64,000 bases of DNA from Bacteroidales bacterium SW299 (GTDB taxonomy: Bacteria > Bacteroidota > Bacteroidia > Bacteroidales > Bacteroidaceae): contig SDWH01000001.1 of the NCBI GenBank assembly GCA_019550975.1, positions 62,001-126,000 on the forward strand. Direction: 5' to 3'. Of the stretch, positions 50,243 to 59,106 are shown in pieces; the first letter of the stretch is position 1, and each line of letters starts with the position of its first letter. Made by a program: the position numbers and the translations under genes. The notes under the pieces were generated by a model that saw only the letters and a list, made by a program, of their open reading frames with translations, was not told the origin of the DNA and did not search any database.

Positions 50243-51088
50243 ATGATACTCATAGCCGATAGCGGCGCAACCAAGACAGACTGGGTGTTCGGTGACAGCG
50301 TCACCGGATCCCAGCCTATACACACACAAGGAATCAACCCCTTTCACCTGACAGAACAAGAAATTCGCCTGATCATTTCCGAACAGCTGGTCGGACAACT
50401 CCCCTTCTCTCCGGAAAATATCTCTCACATCTTTTTTTACGGAGCGGGATGCACTCCGGAAAAATCCGCCGGCATCTTGCGAAGCCTGAATGACCTGTTC
50501 CCTTCGTGCCATGCTATCGAAGTGCAAAGCGACCTGCTGGGAGCCGCAAGAGCCTTGTGCAAGAACCAAAAAGGGATCGCCTGCATCCTCGGCACCGGCT
50601 CAAACTCATGCCTGTATGACGGAGAGAAGATTCTGGACAACATCCCGCCTCTCGGCTATATTCTCGGCGACGAAGGCAGCGGCGCCTGCCTGGGCAAACG
50701 GTTCATAAGCGACTGCATGAAAAGACAGCTCCCTCCGGAACTGCTTGAAGGACTGCTGGCCGAATTCAATCTCACCCCTTCCCTTCTGCTGGACCGCATC
50801 TACCGCGAACCTTTAGCCAACCGTTTTCTCGCCGGATTTACACCTTACATATATAAATATAGAAAAAATATACAGGTACATCATTTTCTCATCAGATGTT
50901 TTGATGATTTCTTCAAAAGAAATGTCTATCTTTACGGAAAAGAATGGCCGGTATCCTTTACGGGATCTGTCGCATGGTTTTTTCAGGAAGAAATAAACGA
51001 AAGCGCCGGAAAGTCTGGTTTCACCACCTCGCTCTATCTGAAAAACCCCATACAGGAACTGGCCAGGTATCATTTTAAAAACATTTAA
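50243..51088 (+). CDS. BadF/BadG-type ATPase, N-acetylglucosamine-kinase-like
   Basis: 281 residues with ASKHA-fold motifs: ADSGATKTDWVF (phosphate 1), CILGTGSNSCLYDGE (phosphate 2) and ILGDEGSGACLGKRFI (connector). This matches the BadF/BadG/BcrA/D ATPase group that includes GlcNAc kinases. It probably phosphorylates an amino sugar in cell-wall or glycan recycling. It starts 15 bp after slyD and may be co-transcribed; a SIMPL gene follows 16 bp later. Confidence 0.85.
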   Translation: MILIADSGATKTDWVFGDSVTGSQPIHTQGINPFHLTEQEIRLIISEQLVGQLPFSPENISHIFFYGAGCTPEKSAGILRSLNDLFPSCHAIEVQSDLLGAARALCKNQKGIACILGTGSNSCLYDGEKILDNIPPLGYILGDEGSGACLGKRFISDCMKRQLPPELLEGLLAEFNLTPSLLLDRIYREPLANRFLAGFTPYIYKYRKNIQVHHFLIRCFDDFFKRNVYLYGKEWPVSFTGSVAWFFQEEINESAGKSGFTTSLYLKNPIQELARYHFKNI

Positions 51089-51104
51089 ACAAACATTTAT
51101 CGTT

Positions 51105-51806
51105 ATGAAAAGCTGGAAAATTGAAGCCTCTATACTGGCTCTGGGATTCCTCCTGCTAGGAGTGTTCATCAATTGCGGACTAAACAACTTCTCTGAAAAA
51201 GACCGCAGCGTAAACGTAAAAGGACTGGCCGAAATGGAAGTCCCTGCCGACAAAGTGACATGGCCGCTCGTGTACAAAAGTCTGGGCAATGACCTGAACG
51301 CGCTTTACACGGACATCAAACGTTCGAACCAGACCATTCTGGAATTTCTGAAGGAAAAAGGAATAGATGAAAACGAAATCAGCGTAAATGCTCCTGACAT
51401 TATCGACCAGAAAGCAGAACGCTACAGCAACAACGATTCACCTTTCCGCTATAATGTTACTTCAGTCATCACCGTAACGTCAAACAAGGTGGAACTGGTA
51501 AGGAAACTGATAAGCGAACAGGGAGAACTGCTCAAACGCGGCATCGCAATCACGGGCGGCGACTATCGCTACAATGTTTCATACGAATACACGAGCCTCA
51601 ACAAGATCAAGCCGGGAATGATTGAGGAAGCCACCAAAAACGCACGCGAAGCCGCCGAAAAGTTTGCAAAGGACTCTGAAAGCAAGCTCGGAAAAATCCG
51701 CCATGCCAACCAGGGACAGTTCAGCATCAGCGACCGCGACGCCAACACACCCTATATCAAGAAGGTCCGTGTAGTCACTACGGTAGAATATTCGCTGAAA
51801 GACTGA
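51105..51806 (+). CDS. SIMPL-domain (DUF541) membrane-anchored protein
   Basis: 233 residues. A membrane helix (residues 7-24, IEASILALGFLLLGVFINCG) anchors a SIMPL/DUF541 domain, recognised by SVNVKGLAEMEVPADKVTWP at the front and a repeated beta-alpha layout with NAREAAEKFAKDSESKLGKI at the end. SIMPL proteins are periplasmic or outer-membrane-linked and form ring-like oligomers; their role in Gram-negative cells is linked to oxidative stress but is not well established. Ends just before the rpsA promoter region. Confidence 0.85.
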   Translation: MKSWKIEASILALGFLLLGVFINCGLNNFSEKDRSVNVKGLAEMEVPADKVTWPLVYKSLGNDLNALYTDIKRSNQTILEFLKEKGIDENEISVNAPDIIDQKAERYSNNDSPFRYNVTSVITVTSNKVELVRKLISEQGELLKRGIAITGGDYRYNVSYEYTSLNKIKPGMIEEATKNAREAAEKFAKDSESKLGKIRHANQGQFSISDRDANTPYIKKVRVVTTVEYSLKD

Positions 51807-51863
51807 ACCTGAAACCGACAGGCGCACTCCGAAGCGCAAAAAAATGCCGGAAAGAAGAAAAAA

Positions 51864-51910
51864 GGCTGCAAAGGTTTTAATATTCAAGAAATTGTTATAC
51901 CTTTGCAGCC
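51864..51910. promoter_or_regulatory. rpsA promoter inside a perfect 12-bp inverted repeat
   Basis: -7 box TACCTTTG (51898-51905). The arms GGCTGCAAAGGT (51864-51875) and ACCTTTGCAGCC (51899-51910) are perfect inverted copies, one arm covering the -7 box. The sequence CTTTGCAGCCGATTTA also occurs, identical, at the rplU start site (45515-45530), so ribosomal genes may share this initiation region. Regulation or a terminator for the SIMPL gene is possible. Confidence 0.6.
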
Positions 51911-51968
51911 GATTTAGATCAATATAAAGTCTAACACAATTAGTTATTTAACAACTTATTTTTATTTA

Positions 51969-53750
51969 ATGGAAAACTTAAAAGACGTACATCCTATTGA
52001 AGACTTCAACTGGGATGCTTATGAAAACGGTGAAACACTGTCAAGCGTAAGCAAGGAAGATCAGGAAAAGGCTTACGACAACACCTTGAACAAGGTAGGC
52101 GACCATGAAGTGGTTGACGGCACAGTTATCGCAATGAACAAACGCGAAGTTGTAGTCAATATCGGCTACAAGTCAGACGGTATCATTCCGTTGAGCGAAT
52201 TCCGTTACAATCCGGACTTGAAAGTCGGTGACACTGTTGAAGTGTACATCGAAAACCAGGAAGACAAAAAAGGCCAGCTGGTTCTGTCACACAAGAAAGC
52301 GCGTGCAACCCGCTCTTGGGACCGTATCAATGCTGCGCTTGAAAACGAAGAAATTATCAAGGGTTACATCAAATGCCGCACGAAGGGCGGTATGATCGTT
52401 GACGTATTCGGCATCGAAGCATTCTTGCCGGGTTCTCAGATTGATGTGAAACCGATCCGTGACTACGATGTATTCGTAGGAAAGACAATGGAATTCAAGG
52501 TTGTCAAGATCAACCAGGAATTCAAGAATGTGGTTGTTTCTCACAAGGCTCTTATCGAAGCCGAACTGGAACAGCAGAAGAAAGAAATCATCAGCAAGCT
52601 CGAAAAAGGCCAGGTACTCGAAGGTACTGTCAAAAATATCACTTCTTACGGTGTATTCATCGACTTGGGCGGCGTAGATGGTCTGATCCACATTACAGAC
52701 CTGTCATGGGGCCGTGTAAGCGATCCGCATGAAGTTGTACAGCTCGACCAGAAGCTGAACGTAGTTATCCTTGACTTCGATGACGAAAAGAAACGTATCG
52801 CTTTGGGTCTGAAACAGCTGACTCCGCATCCTTGGGATGCCCTCGATCCGGACTTGAAGGTAGGCGACCACGTGAAAGGCAAAGTAGTCGTTATGGCTGA
52901 CTACGGAGCATTCATCGAAATCGCTCCGGGCGTTGAAGGTCTGATCCACGTTTCAGAAATGTCTTGGTCACAGCATCTGCGCTCTGCTCAGGACTTCATG
53001 AAAGTGGGCGATGAAGTAGAAGCTGTCATCCTGACACTCGACCGCGAAGAACGCAAGATGTCTTTGGGTATCAAACAGCTGAAAGCGGATCCGTGGGAAA
53101 CTATCGAAGAGAAGTATCCTGTAGGCTCTAAGCACACTGCAAAAGTACGCAACTTCACTAACTTCGGCGTATTCGTAGAAATCGAAGAAGGCGTTGACGG
53201 TTTGATCCATATCTCAGACCTGTCATGGACCAAGAAAATCAAACATCCGTCTGAATTCACTCAGATCGGTGCCGACATTGATGTAGTGGTTCTGGAAATC
53301 GACAAGGAAAACCGTCGTCTGAGCTTGGGTCACAAGCAGTTGGAAGACAATCCTTGGGATGTATTCGAAACCGTATTTACGGTAGGTTCTATCCACGAAG
53401 GTACTATTGTAGAAATGCTGGATAAGGGTGCTGTAGTGGCTCTGCCTTACGGTGTAGAAGGTTTCGCAACTCCGAAACATCTGGTAAAAGAAGACGGCAC
53501 TCAGGCTCAGCTGGATGAAAAGCTCCCGTTCAAGGTGATCGAATTCAACAAGGACGCAAAACGCATCATCCTGTCACACAGCCGTATCTTCGAAGATGCA
53601 GCCAAGGCTGAAGAAAAAGCAGAAAAGAAAGCAAAGAAGGCTTCAAAGAAAGAAGAAGCTCCGCTGATCCAGAATCAGGCTGCCTCTACTACTTTGGGTG
53701 ATATCGATGCACTGGCTGCTTTGAAAGAAAAGCTGGAAGGCAAGAAATAA
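51969..53750 (+). CDS. rpsA: 30S ribosomal protein S1
   Basis: 593 residues made of repeated S1 (OB-fold) domains, six by pattern, recognised by recurring GVFIDLGGVDGLIHITDLSW and GAFIEIAPGVEGLIHVSEMSW elements and their sisters. Residue 540 onward is a Lys/Glu/Ala-rich tail (AEEKAEKKAKKASKKEE) typical of Bacteroidetes S1. It brings mRNA to the small subunit, the more so in Bacteroides, which lack strong Shine-Dalgarno sites. It has its own promoter and a strong terminator. Confidence 0.97.
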   Translation: MENLKDVHPIEDFNWDAYENGETLSSVSKEDQEKAYDNTLNKVGDHEVVDGTVIAMNKREVVVNIGYKSDGIIPLSEFRYNPDLKVGDTVEVYIENQEDKKGQLVLSHKKARATRSWDRINAALENEEIIKGYIKCRTKGGMIVDVFGIEAFLPGSQIDVKPIRDYDVFVGKTMEFKVVKINQEFKNVVVSHKALIEAELEQQKKEIISKLEKGQVLEGTVKNITSYGVFIDLGGVDGLIHITDLSWGRVSDPHEVVQLDQKLNVVILDFDDEKKRIALGLKQLTPHPWDALDPDLKVGDHVKGKVVVMADYGAFIEIAPGVEGLIHVSEMSWSQHLRSAQDFMKVGDEVEAVILTLDREERKMSLGIKQLKADPWETIEEKYPVGSKHTAKVRNFTNFGVFVEIEEGVDGLIHISDLSWTKKIKHPSEFTQIGADIDVVVLEIDKENRRLSLGHKQLEDNPWDVFETVFTVGSIHEGTIVEMLDKGAVVALPYGVEGFATPKHLVKEDGTQAQLDEKLPFKVIEFNKDAKRIILSHSRIFEDAAKAEEKAEKKAKKASKKEEAPLIQNQAASTTLGDIDALAALKEKLEGKK

Positions 53751-53781
53751 TCGCTAGGATTATTTGACTGAAACATAATTG

Positions 53782-53813
53782 CCCGGCCATCCGTTTGCAG
53801 ACGGATGGCCGGG
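53782..53813 (+). terminator. rpsA terminator
   Basis: CCCGGCCATCCGT (53782-53794) and ACGGATGGCCGGG (53801-53813) form a perfect 13-bp stem with a 6-base loop, followed by TTTGTTTTT. Confidence 0.9.
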
Positions 53814-53922
53814 TTTGTTTTTATAAACAAATCCAGCCTATAAATGAAACAGCAAATATCTTTCTAAATATATCTTGTTTTTCATATTTGTTTCTAACTT
53901 TGTATTTCAAGATTAAACAAAG

Positions 53923-55581
53923 ATGAATAAAAGACTTTTCATAACCTTAATATATCTGACTCTCTCCATCTCTTTGTCTGCAAACGAAGAAATTAAGACA
54001 TTGTTGCATGAACTGGATCAGGCATTGCAGCAAAGGCATATCTATGTGGAAAACAAAGAAAAGCAATTGTCATATTTGCAAGCCCGTTTCGAAGAATCGG
54101 ACACTCAGGAACAACGCTACAAGATTCTTTCGAATTTATATGAAGAATATCGACTGTTCAACGCAGACTCGTCACTACATGTAGTAAGGGAACTTTATGA
54201 AACAGCACAAAGGACTTCAAACAAGGAATACATAGTCAACGCACGTTTAAACATGGCAGAAGTTTTGGGAGTCGCCGGCATGTTCACAGAAGCCCTAGAC
54301 ATACTCAAAGATATTCAAGTCCCCAATCTCCCCAAACATCTGCTTCCGTATTATTACCATATTTGCAGAACAATTTACGGATACATGGATGATTATGCCG
54401 TCACCCCTTCCCAGAAAAAATTATACAACGAACAGACCGACTTGTACCGCGACTCAATACTTACTGTAAACGACCCGGAATCAATAACCTTTCAGATTGT
54501 AAAAGCGGACCAATACAATGTACACGGCAAATGGGATGAAGCCATAAACTTGCTGGAAGAATATTCAAGAACGCACCCATTGCAAATTCACGAAAAAGCT
54601 ATGCTCATGTTCACGCTTTCTGAAGCATACAAACTGAAGAAGGACAATGAAAATCGCAAACGCTGCCTGCTGGAATCATCCATTGCCGACTTGAAGTCGG
54701 CCGTTCGCGAATATTCGGCATTACGTGAACTGGCGGTCATACTCTACAAAGAAGGGGATATCGACAGAGCATATACATGCATAAAACTTTGCATGGAGGA
54801 TGCCTCTATATGCAATGCACGCCTGCGGATCGTAGAGGTACTGGAACTTTTTCCGGTTATCAACGATACATATCAAAAAGAAAAAGAAGCACAACAGGAG
54901 AAACTGAAAATCATGCTATACGTAATCTTTGCGCTGGCCTTATGCCTTTCGGGAGGCATTTATTATCTATACAAACAAATGGAAAGGCTGGCTCTGGCAC
55001 GCCGCCAAGTTATCGAAGCCAACAACAAACTGACACAGGCAAACGATAACCTGCATAAGTCAAACTCCAAACTTCAGGATGCAAACCATTCGCTTGCAGA
55101 AAACATAACCCTTAAAGAAGTATATATAGGCAGATACATGGACCAGTGCTCCGCTTATATAGACAAGATGGATGAATACAGAAAAAGTCTGGGGAAAATA
55201 GCAGCGTCCGGCAAATTAGAAGAACTGTTTCAGAAACTGAAGTCGTCACAGTATATAGATGACCAGCTAAAAGATTTTTACGAGAACTTTGACGACACCT
55301 TCCTGCAACTTTTCCCTCATTTCGTGGAAGAGTTCAACAAACTGCTTGTCGAGGATGAACAAATTCATTTAAAAAACCCGCACCGGCTCAATACCGAATT
55401 ACGCATTTTTGCACTTATCAGACTCGGCATAACGGACAGCATAAAAATCGCACAATTCCTTCGCTATTCGGTAACGACTATATATAACTACCGAACCAAG
55501 GCACGAAACAAGGCGAAAGGCAATCGCGAAGAATTTGAAAAAAACGTCATAAAGATAGGCTACAAACAAGAACCTGTATGA
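53923..55581 (+). CDS. DUF6377-type TPR-membrane-HTH regulator of the PUL
   Basis: 552 residues. A signal peptide or N-terminal helix (MNKRLFITLIYLTLSISLSA) is followed by a periplasmic TPR-like helical region (about 25-320), a membrane helix (about 330-350, MLYVIFALALCLSGGIYYLY), a coiled coil (about 355-405) and a C-terminal cytoplasmic HTH part (RIFALIRLGITDSIKIAQFLRYS...). This layout fits DUF6377 regulators found beside SusC/SusD genes in Bacteroides. It would sense oligosaccharide in the periplasm and bind DNA without a phosphorelay. It lies directly upstream of susC in the same direction; -7 box TAACTTTG at about 53895. Confidence 0.8.
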   Translation: MNKRLFITLIYLTLSISLSANEEIKTLLHELDQALQQRHIYVENKEKQLSYLQARFEESDTQEQRYKILSNLYEEYRLFNADSSLHVVRELYETAQRTSNKEYIVNARLNMAEVLGVAGMFTEALDILKDIQVPNLPKHLLPYYYHICRTIYGYMDDYAVTPSQKKLYNEQTDLYRDSILTVNDPESITFQIVKADQYNVHGKWDEAINLLEEYSRTHPLQIHEKAMLMFTLSEAYKLKKDNENRKRCLLESSIADLKSAVREYSALRELAVILYKEGDIDRAYTCIKLCMEDASICNARLRIVEVLELFPVINDTYQKEKEAQQEKLKIMLYVIFALALCLSGGIYYLYKQMERLALARRQVIEANNKLTQANDNLHKSNSKLQDANHSLAENITLKEVYIGRYMDQCSAYIDKMDEYRKSLGKIAASGKLEELFQKLKSSQYIDDQLKDFYENFDDTFLQLFPHFVEEFNKLLVEDEQIHLKNPHRLNTELRIFALIRLGITDSIKIAQFLRYSVTTIYNYRTKARNKAKGNREEFEKNVIKIGYKQEPV

Positions 55582-56058
55582 AAGCATATCTTCAGCCTAA
55601 AGACATATATCTCCATGTTATATATATCTGGCCTGAATATTTATATATTCAGGTTAGATATACAGAGCTCTCACAAACTGTCATTCTTTTCAGATGTCTT
55701 TCTGCTATTTTCGCAAGCAATCTCTCCCTTTTACCGCCTAAACCCACAACATTCATCAAAAAAGCATTCCGCAAAATTTCCAATGCTTAAACTTTCTCTT
55801 TTTTCTAGCCCACAGAATCAGACTGAGAAAAGATTTCTCAGAAATGTTTGAGAAAATGCTACAAAGGAACTACTTTTTTATTTTTACGCACAAACAGCAA
55901 TAGGCTATAAACCAATATTTTATCAATTACGCCATAGTCATAAACACTACTTTTTTTATACACAAGCCTGATGTGTCATCTTTTATAAGATACCTTTGTG
56001 ACACCTGATTCAAACATCAGGTAAAATCCTTTTTATCATCATTTTAAAGTCTAATTTT
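55582..56058. promoter_or_regulatory. Regulatory gap upstream of the PUL susC gene
   Basis: 477 bp without a gene. A long AT-rich hairpin (55623-55662: TATATCT, CTGAATAT and inverted copies) just after the regulator may stop its transcript. A -7 box TACCTTTG (55991-55998) serves susC; no -33 TTTG is seen, which fits an activated promoter. CCTGATGT (55967-55974) and ACATCAGG (56014-56021) form an inverted pair flanking the box, and ACCTGAT / ATCAGGT (56003-56022) forms a hairpin at the mRNA 5' end. These are candidate operator and leader elements. Confidence 0.55.
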
Positions 56059-59000
56059 ATGCAAAACAATGCTTTTATTTCTCTGAAGAAACGAATGCCT
56101 GCCCTGCTTGGATGTCTGCTGGTAACCGCCAGCGCATTCAGCCAAGAACTAACAATTTCGGGCACCGTACTTGATTCCGCCGGCGAACCGGTCATTGGAG
56201 CAAACGTTGTACAGCAAGGCACAACCAACGGAGCCGTTACCGATCTCAACGGAAAATTCTCTCTGAATGTTCCCAAAGGGAGTATACTTTTAGTTTCCTA
56301 CATCGGGTACACCGACCAAAACGTAACAGTCAGCGGAAACCAACCCATCATCATTACATTGAAAGACAACACAGAGTTGCTTGACGAAGTTGTGGTGATC
56401 GGTTACGGAACCATGAAAAAAAGCGACTTGACCGGAGCTGTCGGATCTGTCGGATCAAAAGACATCCGTAACTCACCGGCAAGCAATATCGGACAAGCCC
56501 TGCAGGGAAAAGTAGCCGGACTCCAAATCGTAGACAGCGGAAAACCTGGCGACAATGTAACCATCCGGGTACGTGGCGTAGGTTCGATCAACGACAGCAA
56601 CCCACTGGTCGTAATTGACGGGGTACCGACTGATTTGGGTTTAAACGCCATCAACATGGCAGACGTAGATCGTGTAGATGTCTTGAAAGACGCATCAGCA
56701 ACCGCCATTTACGGTTCACGAGGAGCAAACGGAGTAGTCATGATTACCACTCGCAGAGGAGAAAGCGGAAAAGGAAAACTTTCATTCAGCGGCAATTGGG
56801 CGATACAGCAAATCACCAACCAACCCGAAATGCTGAACGCACAACAATATGCAGCATACAGCAACGATATGCTCTCTGCTGCGGGACAAGCTACCAACCC
56901 GTTATGGACTGATCCGAACAGCCTGACACAAAGCACGGACTGGCTAGACGAAATGTTCCATAGCGGTGTCACGCAAAACTATACGCTCAGTTATTCGGGC
57001 GGAAACGAAAAGTCGCACTATTATATCTCAGGAGGTTTCATCAACCAGACCGGTACCGTAGAAACGGTCAGCTACCGTCGCTTCACTTTTCAGGCCAACA
57101 CCGACTCACAAGTGTTGAGCTGGCTGAAATTCTCAAACAACCTCACTTTCTCGACCGACCGGAAGAAACAGGGAACTTACAGCATTGCCGATGCCATGAA
57201 GGCACTGCCCACACAGCCGGTAAAAACAGAAGACGGAGGCTGGAGCTATCCGGGATATCCAGACTACGACAACCGCTCGCAAGCCAACTGGTACGGAACA
57301 ATGCGCAACCCCATAGGACCAATGTACAACGACAGCAGCGAAACAGACGGATACAATTTTCTGGCAAACATCTCTGCCGAAATCAAATTCTGCGAATGGC
57401 TGCAATTCAAAAGCACCTTCGGATACGATGCTAAATTCTGGTACAGCAATAACTTCTTCCCCAAATACGACTGGACAGCTTCCGGCGAAACAGGAGAAAG
57501 CAGCAAGTATCAAAGCAGCGACAAATCATTCACCTATTTGTGGGACAACTATTTCACATTCAACAAGGATTTCGGGAAACATCATGTAGATGCCATGCTG
57601 GGAAGCTCCGCACAGTGGAACAAGTACGACTACATGAACGGAAACGTTGCCGAATTTCTCTTCGATGAGTTCAACCAACTCTCCAACGCCAAAAATATAA
57701 CAAGCCTCACGGGAAGCATGAACGAATGGGCATTGCTTTCATACATGGCACGTGCCAACTATAATTTCGACGACAAATATTTCGTCACAGCCACAGTCCG
57801 CCGCGACGGTTCTTCGCGCTTCGGAAAAAACAACCGATGGGGAACATTCCCTTCCGCATCACTGGCATGGCGCATATCAAAAGAATCATGGTTTCCGCAA
57901 AACAACATCGTTTCAGACCTCAAGCTGCGCGCCGGATATGGCGTGACTGGTAACCAGGCTTCCATCGGAAACTACGACTTTGCCGCACTGTTCGACATAC
58001 GCAAATATGCTTTCGGAGGAAAAGTGGTGGATGCACTGACAACAACCAGCTTGTATAATCCCGACATACGCTGGGAGGCTATTCATCAGGCAAATATCGG
58101 CATCGATCTGAGCCTGTTCAATTCACGCATCAACTTGTCGGTAGACGGCTACATAAAAAGCACGAAAGATATGCTTGTAGAAGCATCCGTACCCATCACA
58201 GCCGGATTCGATGAAACCGTTTCAAGCTGCAAGACCAATGCTGGGAAAGTAAGAAACAAAGGGTTTGAACTGGCATTGCACACCTACAACTTTACCGGAG
58301 GAGAATTCAACTGGGATACAAGCCTGAACGTCACCTACAACAAGAATGAAATTATCGACCTGAACAGCGATATTCCGATGATGCGGAACGAGCTGGGAGG
58401 CGAACACGTCACCCGGCTCGCCAACGGATTCCCCATCAATACGTTTTACGGATATGTGACTGACGGAATTTTCCAGAATCAGGAAGAAATAGATGCCCAT
58501 GCCTTTCAAAGCACTGAAACCCGTCCGGGAGATATCCGCTTCAAAGACTTAAACAACGACGGAAAGATCAACGAGGAAGACCGCACCACTATCGGCGACC
58601 CGAATCCGAAATGGATATTCTCTATGATGAATAATCTAAGTTACAAAGGATTCGACCTGTCTATCTACCTGCAAGGGGTGAGCGGAAATGACATCTTCAA
58701 TGCCAACAATATCAGCAATGAAGGCATGGCAGGAGCTGCCAACCAGACAACTGCCGTACTCGACCGATGGACAGGAGAAGGCACAAGCTATTCTATGCCG
58801 AGAGCCATCTTAAATGACCCGGCCAAGAACAACAGAAACTCCGACAGATGGGTAGAAAACGGTTCCTATCTCCGTATAAAAAACATCACACTGGGCTATA
58901 ACTTCCCGAAAAAATGGACCAGCAAACTGACTTTGGAAAATGCCCGCATATTCATTTCCTGCGAAAATGTGGCCACCATCACCAGTTATTCCGGATTCGA

Positions 59001-59085
59001 TCCGGAAGTGGATGTCAATGGCATCGACAACAACCGCTACCCTATTTCAAGGACATTCAACCTTGGCCTTAACTTCAATTTCTAA
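56059..59085 (+). CDS. SusC-like TonB-dependent glycan transporter
   Basis: 1008 residues. After the signal peptide (ends SAFSQ) comes the carboxypeptidase-D-like domain (LTISGTVLDSAGEPVIGANV, residues about 30-110), the SusC TonB-box region (DEVVVIGYGTMKKSDLTGAV), the plug (LQIVDSGKPGDNVTIRVRG, then YGSRGANGVVMITT) and the barrel, ending RTFNLGLNFNF with a terminal Phe. It imports oligosaccharides across the outer membrane with the SusD lid. The downstream GH66 suggests isomalto-oligosaccharides from dextran. There is 21 bp to susD. Confidence 0.95.
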   Translation: MQNNAFISLKKRMPALLGCLLVTASAFSQELTISGTVLDSAGEPVIGANVVQQGTTNGAVTDLNGKFSLNVPKGSILLVSYIGYTDQNVTVSGNQPIIITLKDNTELLDEVVVIGYGTMKKSDLTGAVGSVGSKDIRNSPASNIGQALQGKVAGLQIVDSGKPGDNVTIRVRGVGSINDSNPLVVIDGVPTDLGLNAINMADVDRVDVLKDASATAIYGSRGANGVVMITTRRGESGKGKLSFSGNWAIQQITNQPEMLNAQQYAAYSNDMLSAAGQATNPLWTDPNSLTQSTDWLDEMFHSGVTQNYTLSYSGGNEKSHYYISGGFINQTGTVETVSYRRFTFQANTDSQVLSWLKFSNNLTFSTDRKKQGTYSIADAMKALPTQPVKTEDGGWSYPGYPDYDNRSQANWYGTMRNPIGPMYNDSSETDGYNFLANISAEIKFCEWLQFKSTFGYDAKFWYSNNFFPKYDWTASGETGESSKYQSSDKSFTYLWDNYFTFNKDFGKHHVDAMLGSSAQWNKYDYMNGNVAEFLFDEFNQLSNAKNITSLTGSMNEWALLSYMARANYNFDDKYFVTATVRRDGSSRFGKNNRWGTFPSASLAWRISKESWFPQNNIVSDLKLRAGYGVTGNQASIGNYDFAALFDIRKYAFGGKVVDALTTTSLYNPDIRWEAIHQANIGIDLSLFNSRINLSVDGYIKSTKDMLVEASVPITAGFDETVSSCKTNAGKVRNKGFELALHTYNFTGGEFNWDTSLNVTYNKNEIIDLNSDIPMMRNELGGEHVTRLANGFPINTFYGYVTDGIFQNQEEIDAHAFQSTETRPGDIRFKDLNNDGKINEEDRTTIGDPNPKWIFSMMNNLSYKGFDLSIYLQGVSGNDIFNANNISNEGMAGAANQTTAVLDRWTGEGTSYSMPRAILNDPAKNNRNSDRWVENGSYLRIKNITLGYNFPKKWTSKLTLENARIFISCENVATITSYSGFDPEVDVNGIDNNRYPISRTFNLGLNFNF

Positions 59086-59106
59086 CCTCCAAATGTAATG
59101 CCGATT

